This document shows, in pieces, positions 56,829 to 64,000 of a DNA stretch of 64,000 nt. Position numbers and translations under genes: made by a program. Numbering within the stretch: the first letter of the stretch is position 1; every line of letters starts with the position of its first letter. The DNA is from Karstenula rhodostoma CBS 690.94 (taxonomy: Eukaryota > Ascomycota > Dothideomycetes > Pleosporales > Didymosphaeriaceae), in NCBI GenBank assembly GCA_010093485.1, contig MU001506.1:124001-188000 (forward strand), given 5' to 3'. A model generated the notes under the pieces. The model searched no databases. It was given only the letters and a program-made list of their open reading frames with translations, and was not told where the DNA came from.

Positions 56829-57470
56829 TTATGTTACTCCGATAGATCTGAATTGACCCCCACTACCGCCTTTGCGGCACAGCAGCTTTTCCAAGCTAGC
56901 TGCCGCCCCTGCCAACTCGTGAACGTAGGACCCCGCTACGATTCCATCGCATCCATTGCCTCTTCCAACCCTTTCTAACCTGTGACTTTCAGAATCCTGC
57001 AGAATTCCAGTCCTTTTTCTGACATTCCGCTGAACAATCGTGCTTGCAGCGTCCGCACTGCAAGAGCTCTCCCCCATTCTTGTTCTCAAGGGCGCTTCTA
57101 CCTTAACGTCGTAATATATGTTACAAATGGTTTGAGACTGCACGCCTGAGACGTCGTCGGCAATCAATGTGTAGGCAATGATATTACGAGCAAGGGTCTT
57201 AGCGCTGACGTCGCAACAGGTCACGTCCAATTTTCGCCGGTCTGGACATATAGTTAGAGGTCATTAGATGCGATTACAGAAGACAGAAATAAAGATACCT
57301 TGCTTAGCAGTTGCATACGTCGCGAACAGCACATTGCGTACATCACCGCATTCTAAAAGCAATACGTTTGCGTCATCCTCGGGCGGCAGGTCCTGCAGCA
57401 GGCACACCGCGGGCGTGTTGCCCAAGTAGAAGTACGAGAACCGTTCTAGGTGAGATGACTTGATCGACAT
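56829..57470 (-). CDS. DUF4470-domain protein, probably truncated
   Basis: Two exons (57470-57299, 57241-56829) with a 57-nt intron give 194 residues. The first ~100 match DUF4470 well: YFYLGNTPAVCLLQDLPPED, ANVLLLECGDVRNVLFATY and, after the junction, RRKLDVTCCDVSAKTLARN then IIAYTLI. Intact relatives are usually several hundred residues longer and often carry a MYND zinc finger. Here, beyond about residue 120 the frame lacks familiar sequence, while a neighbouring frame at about 57070-56990 encodes LLQCGRCKHDCSAECQKKDW, a MYND-like finger. A frameshift or internal rearrangement is therefore likely. It may be a pseudogene; it is listed as CDS because the DUF4470 part itself is clean. Confidence 0.55.
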
Positions 57471-58941
57471 GGGTCAATGAAACGCAACCCTACGCTGCGA
57501 GTGATGGTGGTGGTAGTGAGGGTCCGCGTTCGCAGCACGCTAATCATATAGGGTTAGACTTCAAACATCATCTCGCGCTCACGTGACATCTCTTCCATTG
57601 AATGGTTATCGGGTAGAGCGTTCCGGTTTCGTAGTGGAGCTAGGCGCTCTAGGTTTTCTATGGAAACTCATTCGTTGAAACTCCTAAGTTTCTTCGATCT
57701 TTGCTTAGAGATTAATTGGAATGTCTGATTCTGATAGGAAAAAGGGTACATATTTCAAAGGTTCGTTTATCCGCCTGAGCACTCGTTATGACACAACAAT
57801 TGAAAAATCCATACTTGCATGTATATACCTTGGTTTTATTTAGAAGCCTTGTCTTTGGGACCTTGCTCCTGGGACGGCGATGCCCTAAATGGGTTAATCC
57901 CCATATAAGACAATACGAAACTGACCAAATAACTATGTATTATTCACTGACATCAACCTGCTGCAGGGATTTACACGAGCCTCACAAAGTTTTGGAGCGC
58001 ACTTCCCCACTATGGGCGTTCTTGAACATTGTGTATCCACATGTTAACATCCGTTAGTCTCGCTTGAATCTTCGTGCTTCCTCATCCTGCTAGGCTGATT
58101 GAGCACTTCGATGATGATGAAACGTGTGCCCTTCTATTATCAAAGACTTTGCATCTATCCATGGTGAGATTTCCTAAACGTATCTGTGACCTTTGTTATC
58201 CGCAGTTATACTCTTTTTTCTTCTCACCTACGCATGTGGGTCCATTCGTGTTATATAGGGTTCGGAGTTACTTCTTATTAGCGTTGCGAACTTTTAGTAA
58301 TTACTAGTAATTACTGAATAACTAAGTAATTAAATATAATTAGTTTTATCTCCTAATAAGGTAATTTCTCTTAATAGTAATTTAAAAAACGCTTGCGCAC
58401 ACTTTTGCTATATAAACACTATAGGCATAAATGCGCACGAATGTGCACGTCTGCGCTAAGTAGAGTGGGAAAGTTTTCCTGATGTAGTCACTAAGTAATA
58501 CTAAGTAATTGCCTTAGTAATTATTAATTCTTTTTGCAACACTACTTCTTATAAAGATGCAAAAGAGTTCATATTCTTAAACAACAATTCTAACATTTAT
58601 TTTCTGCAGTGCTGGAAGAACCCCAAGCGATATCACGAGATGACCCAAGGGTACACTTTAGAACGGTGCCAACAGTATCGCTAGACTTTTGAGGAGGAAT
58701 GAGGCGGCCCAAGTTTCCTTAAAAAGCTGATGATCCAAGCTTACAAGTGACTTGAGGGCAGGTTTCACTGCTTGAGTACAAGACGACTACGAAGTCCGAG
58801 ACTTTCACTCCCAAATGCAGCCATAGACCTCGGTGGCGTAGTGTAAAGAGCGGCTCATTCATGTTTTCCCTTACACTCAACTACCAGCCAACACACTCCA
58901 AGCAACTTACGCACGAGTGACAAAGAGCAGACCCGAGAACT
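57471..58941. other. intergenic region containing a MITE
   Basis: 57540-58270 holds only short frames without domains. 58269-58552 is the inverted-repeat element with its target duplications. 58553-58941 is the promoter side of the first disordered-protein gene. Confidence 0.5.
58279..58542. mobile_element. 264-bp AT-rich MITE with 10-bp target duplication (Mutator-like)
   Basis: TACTTCTTAT occurs directly at 58269-58278 and again at 58543-58552. Between them, the two ends form long imperfect inverted repeats of about 45-50 bp: GTTGC at 58283-58287 faces GCAAC at 58536-58540, and both continue into matching runs of TAATTACT and ACTTAGT. The 10-bp direct repeats and long TIRs fit a Mutator-type non-autonomous element. 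The interior contains a GC-containing stretch with TGCGCAC motifs and has no coding capacity. Exact boundaries may shift by a few bases. Confidence 0.65.
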
Positions 58942-60264
58942 ATGCGCCGTCTCAAATCTCTCTTGCACCGGCGCAAGCATCGATCTGACGACGTAAGACC
59001 ACGGACAGCACCGACGCCTGTAATGCCTTCACCTGAGCGTCAAACTGACATTCGTGTTCATGTTGCTGACACCGCTCATAATGCGGTGGCGCATTTTGAT
59101 GGTGCTCATTCCACCACCACCGTGGCAGATGCCATGCAAGCTCCTCCTGATCTTCGCTCCTACACCCATGAGGTCTCTCCGCTTGCTCAAAATCCAGCAA
59201 TGATCTTTGCTGAACCTCCAGCTACATACCACGAGCAGAAGCGTGGTAATCATGGGTTGCAAGAATATGGCATGGAAGAAGATCAAGCAGAAAAGTACAG
59301 CGAGAGCTCAGATAGAGATTCGGAAGACTCAAGTTTCGAGGAACAGTTGGTCTCTACCGGCTCTGCGGCCCCAGATAATCGAATGTCAATCCATCGGCAA
59401 GACGGAAGCCAGTTCATGGGCACACCACGCGAGACTCCACGCAAGCAGCATGAGAAGGTGATGCGCTATTCTACAGCGCACTCCGACTCGGCAACCTTTG
59501 AGTATGCTGAGAGCCCAGTCGAGGTAATCGCTCAACCGCTGGCAAAATCACGTGCAACGCCGCTGCTCATGACGATCAATGAGCTCCGCCGCGAGACCTC
59601 AATCCCAGATTTCGGCGAGTTGGAGTCGCCTTCGCATAAGACTAATGAGCTTGTTGCTGAAGCGTCTCTCTTCTCCTCATTCACGGAAGACCTCATGTAT
59701 GAGATTGATGGAATGATCGCGGATTGTAGTTATGCTACGTTGGACTTGGACGAGGCACCCGATACCTTCTCTATCGCGCCGTCTAGTATCACGTCATTCA
59801 ACCGCTCCGAATCTACGTATAGCATCAGCCCTTCGCCTTCGATCAACACACCCATGCCCTCACTCGTCGACCCAGAGGCAGACAACGGCTCTCCAAGCCT
59901 CGATAACCCTCGTCTTCTCACACCAAAGCATCTTGCTCCTACCATTCCAGCGGGGTCTCATCGTCAGTCCAAGACGATTGTCACCTCGGTGTATCCACCT
60001 CGTGTGGATTCTCTGTTCAAAGCGAAATCCATTGGCCGAGTATCTGGCATCCACGAAGTCGAAACAACTCCACAAGCCCAGTTGCCTCCGGCTATTCCGG
60101 AACGCTCACTAGCGCGACCTAAAATTTCTGCGCACTTAGCTTACTTGCCTCGTACTACCGCTGCGCAGGCCCCGGTCTATATTTCTAAGCAGCGGCTTGG
60201 CTCCAACTTCCGTGGTCAGTGGAATGTTGTGGACTTTGGTCTGGTTCCGAAGGCTCACACGTAG
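58942..60264 (+). CDS. Disordered hypothetical protein (pair member A)
   Basis: Single exon, 440 residues. It opens with a basic peptide (MRRLKSLLHRRKHRSDD) and is otherwise Ser/Pro/Glu-rich with no signal peptide, membrane helix or known domain. A somewhat ordered acidic segment lies at about 245-285 (SFTEDLMYEIDGMIADCSY), and ISAHLAYLPR lies near 400. The protein is likely disordered and may be a nuclear or scaffold protein. It resembles the next gene in layout: basic N-terminus, acidic/Ser-rich middle, LAYLP motif. Many SP sites are candidate phosphorylation sites. Confidence 0.6.
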   Translation: MRRLKSLLHRRKHRSDDVRPRTAPTPVMPSPERQTDIRVHVADTAHNAVAHFDGAHSTTTVADAMQAPPDLRSYTHEVSPLAQNPAMIFAEPPATYHEQKRGNHGLQEYGMEEDQAEKYSESSDRDSEDSSFEEQLVSTGSAAPDNRMSIHRQDGSQFMGTPRETPRKQHEKVMRYSTAHSDSATFEYAESPVEVIAQPLAKSRATPLLMTINELRRETSIPDFGELESPSHKTNELVAEASLFSSFTEDLMYEIDGMIADCSYATLDLDEAPDTFSIAPSSITSFNRSESTYSISPSPSINTPMPSLVDPEADNGSPSLDNPRLLTPKHLAPTIPAGSHRQSKTIVTSVYPPRVDSLFKAKSIGRVSGIHEVETTPQAQLPPAIPERSLARPKISAHLAYLPRTTAAQAPVYISKQRLGSNFRGQWNVVDFGLVPKAHT

Positions 60265-61144
60265 TCGAGTGGGCGAACAACCGATAGAGGCAGCACATAC
60301 ATGCATGAAGGCCTAGAAGACCCGGAATCATAGATGGAATATCCTCTGATGTCACATTAGTGGCATGTTTATGGTGAAGGTTCTACTGGGTTTTCTTCCG
60401 TTCGTACTCAGGCAGATTGGTCACTCTGTACCTGCCTCTCATTTCTATAATGAGATTTTTACTTGTTCGGTATCTAATAAATCTTGTTTGTCGAACAGTG
60501 TATCAGCGAACATGTATATGAATTCCTATGGTAATATACGCTTCATAAGTGACTTTGATCTGTATTATAGCCCGTATATACTGTCACCTAAGATCCAGTG
60601 CTGGTAGTAGTGCGTAGGTCAGGTGTGGTATCACCAACCTTTGATTATCCCACAGAAGTACAAGTGCAAAGTAAGGCAAAGCAGAGAATCAAGCCTCAGC
60701 AAAAGTCACAAGCTCTGTCAGAGCTTCAAGCACATATGAAGGCGAAACCCGTACCGTTCTCGTGAGAGCCGAGATGTTGTTGATTGTGGATTCGAAAATT
60801 AAACCAGGTCCCAATTATACTTTCACGTTCAGGACAATCTCAACCCACCTTGTTTGCGTAGCCCTATTACCTTTTCACTTATTATGTCCCTAGATTAGGT
60901 GACTAATACAGCGTTTGGAAGTCCAAGCTTCTTGAGGGCTACTACAGATAAATCGCCCGCACGCCTCGAGTCACACCTATAATTTGAGCATCACCCACTC
61001 CAGCTCTCAGCTCTCAGCCATCATCTGACCCAGCATCTTCGGCAATATCAATGCCATCTTACCAACTTTCGATCTTCCTTCAAATCTTGATTCGATTGAG
61101 AACTGGACCCCTGAGTCACACCCTGGACACTCAAAATCAAAGCC
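60265..61144. other. intergenic region between the disordered pair
   Basis: AT-rich 3' flank of the first gene, then promoter of the second. No supported coding sequence. Confidence 0.5.
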
Positions 61145-62521
61145 ATGGGCAAAGTTACTCGCTTCGTACGCAAGGTCACAGGACGCGCTCATAAGCATAA
61201 GAATGGCCATGCTACCATGAATAACGTCGGGGTACCCCGAACTGTAGCCGTTCCGTCTTTCCAGCGGAACCAATCACCTCTCACAGGCCATCCGTTCGTT
61301 CCAATTCTTCCGTCGGATAATGCCTCGTCAATTGGCCCGGAACCGGTACTGCCGTTACCGACACTTGCCCCAATCAAACCAGTGTCACCAATCCGGTTGC
61401 CCACTGCTGTTCGATCTACTTCTCCTGCTCCGAAGTTTTCTCTCGCCGAGCAGAATGAGTATGATGATGATTCTCACACCGCCCAAACCTCCACTGAAGA
61501 TGAATCTTTCTACTGCCAGGGCATTTCGGCTCCACTGAAGCGAGAAGACACTACGTACACGATCTTCCATCCTCCTACGCCTCCGTCAGCCCCGAGGCTA
61601 ACCAGCGCTTCCTTCGCTCGCTTGCCAGAGTACGTCGGCTCCTCCGATGGCTCTGAGGATATCGAGGTGCCCCGGACAGGACATGGCACCTTTCACTCCG
61701 ACGTCTACGACTCCGAACTCTCGGACACATCGGGCATGCTTCGTCCTCTGGAGTTTCCCGCACAAGAAGAAGACGTGTTCTCAAGCTCCAGCTCACCCGA
61801 TCAGCCTAGCGACCGCCACGCGTTTGCGCTCCCTGGGCCACCGAGCTACCATAGGTGGCCTTTGGCTGAGGGGGCTACTCCATCGCGCCCTTCGTATCGA
61901 TCGAGCAGCGTTCATATGCTGGATGCACCGACACCGCAGCGGGGAGCACGCGTTGGGAGTACGCAAAAACGTCGCGGTAGATCTTCGAGGCACAGACGAC
62001 CACTGAAGCCTTACCCCGTGGACGTACCGCACAGGGAATCATCCCCCTCTATCCAAGAGACTGAACACCAGGCCCCACGCCCTCGGCCGACGTTGGCGTA
62101 TCTGCCGCCGCCCACGCCTTCATCTGAACTGGTACCCGAAAACTCGTTCACGACGCGCGCGAAGCCGCTACCCAGCTCCACTCCTACGCTTCCACGGAGC
62201 GACGACTATGGCATCGATCTGCAGGAGGTCCTTCTCAGCCACGTGTTCTTCCCGGACGTGGTAGAACACTCGTCCGTGGAAGATAAAGACGATGCAGATG
62301 ATACCGGCTCCGAGGAGAACTGGGTGGAGTACGTACACGAGCGCACATCTTCTGAGCAGGCTGATGACGAACGTGCGAAGCACGAAGATACTGAGAACAT
62401 CGTGTCTGAGGGTAATCGCCAGACATGGTGGGAAAATGTGAGAACAGACCAAACACCCCAGCGGAATCTGTACGATAGGAGCGGCGCCCGGGGTAGTTTT
62501 GGGTTTCGGAGGGATGGGTAA
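61145..62521 (+). CDS. Disordered hypothetical protein (pair member B)
   Basis: Single exon, 458 residues. A basic start (MGKVTRFVRKVTGRAHKHKNG) is followed by a Pro/Ser-rich region (PLPTLAPIKPVSPIRLPTAV), acidic Ser/Asp patches, an Arg-rich block near 280-300 (RRGRSSRHRRPLKPYP), then LAYLPPPTPSSEL near 320, an acidic stretch near 385-425, and a Trp/Arg-containing tail. No known domain, signal peptide or TM helix. Its layout and shared LAYLP motif suggest it is a diverged relative of the preceding gene, with which it lies head-to-tail about 880 bp apart. Confidence 0.6.
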   Translation: MGKVTRFVRKVTGRAHKHKNGHATMNNVGVPRTVAVPSFQRNQSPLTGHPFVPILPSDNASSIGPEPVLPLPTLAPIKPVSPIRLPTAVRSTSPAPKFSLAEQNEYDDDSHTAQTSTEDESFYCQGISAPLKREDTTYTIFHPPTPPSAPRLTSASFARLPEYVGSSDGSEDIEVPRTGHGTFHSDVYDSELSDTSGMLRPLEFPAQEEDVFSSSSSPDQPSDRHAFALPGPPSYHRWPLAEGATPSRPSYRSSSVHMLDAPTPQRGARVGSTQKRRGRSSRHRRPLKPYPVDVPHRESSPSIQETEHQAPRPRPTLAYLPPPTPSSELVPENSFTTRAKPLPSSTPTLPRSDDYGIDLQEVLLSHVFFPDVVEHSSVEDKDDADDTGSEENWVEYVHERTSSEQADDERAKHEDTENIVSEGNRQTWWENVRTDQTPQRNLYDRSGARGSFGFRRDG

Positions 62522-63378
62522 GGGTAGAAGGATAGCATATGGAGGAGCACGGGCGTATGATGGGATTGGGAAGGAGTGATAGGGAACATGATAAGGGGTG
62601 GAATGTGTGTTTGAGTTTTGAACGCATGAAAGTTTGGGGGTTGAAAGGCTGGACGATTCCGGACAGGGCTATGCGATAACGGTTCTATTGTCTTTGAGCA
62701 GATATTTACAGGCTGCAGATTTCAGCGTATACCAATAACTTTTGCAACCAAGAAGAAGCAAAGCCGAACACAATTTTAGTGTGAAGATATGATAGAGGTT
62801 TCGGAACAGGTTCTTTAAAGATTACAAGCAGAGTAACTGTTTTGCAAGAGAAGTGTGTCGAAATCCATAGAGGAAAGTCTATGTCTATGCGGTAGCACCA
62901 TTGAATGAACTTGAGCTCGATTCCGAATCAACTCTTCGGAGCTGTTTGCAAAACTGCTTCTAGGCCAAAGTTGTGGCAATGTCGAGACAGGAAAAGTCTC
63001 GGAACCATTATGACATCCAAATAGAGACGCAACCCGCTGAGATGGTCGATTTCCAGACTATTGAGGTCAGTCAGTAGTAGCCTTTTTGGCGAAGGTTAAG
63101 TTGATAGTCGATCACCATCAGGTAGCAAGAGCTATCAGCACGCATTGAGCGGAGGATACAACCCTCATCAGTATACGCTCAAGCTGACCACCGTTATGCT
63201 CTGGTCGAATGTAACCAGCCGTGCGCTGCATCCGCTTTTCACGTCCCTCACCGTTGCTCTCGCAACGGCCTCGACAGTAACGCGCAAACAACGCGCCCTT
63301 GCAGCAAACAGACGCGTGCACTCTCTGTCAACTTACCTCTCGCGCCAGACCAACCCCAACCGACCGCACGCAGATACC
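62522..63378. other. intergenic region
   Basis: 3' flank of the second disordered-protein gene and upstream region of the zinc-ribbon gene. No supported features. Confidence 0.5.
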
Positions 63379-64000
63379 ATGAACCGCAAGCGCTGCGGCC
63401 CAGAGGTCACCCCACTCGCTCTCGTTATTCCCTCGCCACCAAAACCCAAATCGACCTTCATCAAAGCCCTCAAATCCCCCATCAAGATGCTCCCCAAAGC
63501 AGCACAACCCCACAGCTCCCCGACAAACCCAAATGCCTCCCTCACATCTACCTCTCCCTCAGACCGCCCGACCTTCCTCTCAAACGGCCTCCCCATGTCT
63601 CCCTCCGCCCACGTCCCCGACATCCACGTCCAGCGCGCCTCAGGCTCCATCCGCGACCCCTTCATCGACGACGCAACCGCCACCTGGACCTGCTGCGCCT
63701 GCGGCACGCGGAACAACGCCTACATCCACGCAGGCCCACACCCCCTCGGCGCGCTGGCCTGCGACTGCCCGCACAAGCCGTGCGCCGCGTGCACGACCGC
63801 CGGGCAAGTGAAACCGTTCCAGCCCATGGACGAGCCCGCGATGGTGCCCTGCGGGGACGTCTCGAGCGGCTCCGACGGCGGGCCCGAGAAGGCGAAGGAG
63901 AAGGAGGAGCTGCGATTCGGCATCGTGTGTCCCGAGTGCGGACTCTCCTGGCGCGCCCGCGAGCTCGGAAAGCGCTGGTCCAAGACGCTGCGCAAGATGC
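63379..64000 (+). CDS. Double zinc-ribbon protein (3' end outside window)
   Basis: From ATG 63379 the frame is open to the window edge (207 codons so far) and is therefore partial. A Pro/Ser/Thr-rich N-terminus of about 95 residues precedes a cysteine-rich region: ATWTCCACGTRNN near 104-116, ALACDCPHKPCAAC near 130, and FGIVCPECGLSWRAREL near 181-200. This CxxC spacing matches the fungal probable double zinc ribbon family, a common but functionally unknown group. Three CxxC/CxC-type pairs plus His can bind two zinc ions. No signal peptide. Early codons are C-ending; later ones are more mixed. Confidence 0.7.
   Translation, partial: MNRKRCGPEVTPLALVIPSPPKPKSTFIKALKSPIKMLPKAAQPHSSPTNPNASLTSTSPSDRPTFLSNGLPMSPSAHVPDIHVQRASGSIRDPFIDDATATWTCCACGTRNNAYIHAGPHPLGALACDCPHKPCAACTTAGQVKPFQPMDEPAMVPCGDVSSGSDGGPEKAKEKEELRFGIVCPECGLSWRARELGKRWSKTLRKM

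Overview
The window is nuclear DNA of a filamentous ascomycete, most likely a Pezizomycotina/Dothideomycetes-type fungus. Genes are separated by 0.3-2.5 kb and carry short GT-AG introns of about 46-90 nt (one of 153 nt) with CTAAC/CTGAC-like branch points. The protein families are typical of such fungi: HET incompatibility protein, Zn2Cys6 regulator, DUF3602, rhodopsin-domain membrane protein, small secreted cysteine-rich protein, lactose-permease-like MFS carrier. No rRNA, tRNA, CRISPR or bacterial-type operon was seen. All splice sites were chosen by eye from frame continuity, splice signals and remembered family conservation; no search could be run.

Layout. 0-3.2 kb: a DUF3602 repeat protein, a TA-flanked MITE and a 2OG-Fe(II) oxygenase. 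3.3-5.7 kb: a decayed array of a repeat with a ~32-bp core, without convincing genes. 5.8-7.1 kb: a secreted sialidase-fold protein. 7.8-11.9 kb: a pseudogene block with an RBR E3 ligase, a short-chain dehydrogenase remnant and a berberine-bridge-type FAD oxidase, each carrying visible lesions. 13.9-18.8 kb: a membrane-tethered lectin-like protein, a small secreted cysteine-rich protein and a repeat-containing hypothetical. 19.8-41.8 kb: secreted GH35 beta-galactosidase, Zn2Cys6 factor, HET protein, FAD amine oxidase, intracellular GH2 beta-galactosidase, HAD hydrolase, two-TM protein and lactose-permease-like carrier. 43-57.5 kb: hypotheticals, an amino-acid permease, an unresolved spliced locus, a seven-exon rhodopsin-domain protein, an NmrA-like reductase, a secreted Thr-rich protein and a DUF4470 gene. 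58.3 kb: a second MITE with 10-bp target duplications. 58.9-64 kb: two similar disordered proteins and a double-zinc-ribbon gene running off the end.

The most coherent functional group is the beta-galactoside set: the secreted GH35 could act outside the cell, the carrier could import galactosides, and the cytosolic GH2 enzyme could hydrolyse them, with a Zn2Cys6 regulator nearby. This grouping is inferred from families and proximity only. Other points of interest are the unexplained repeat array, the pseudogene block, the two non-autonomous elements, the disordered gene pair, and a recurring change inside genes from C-rich to G-rich on the sense strand.
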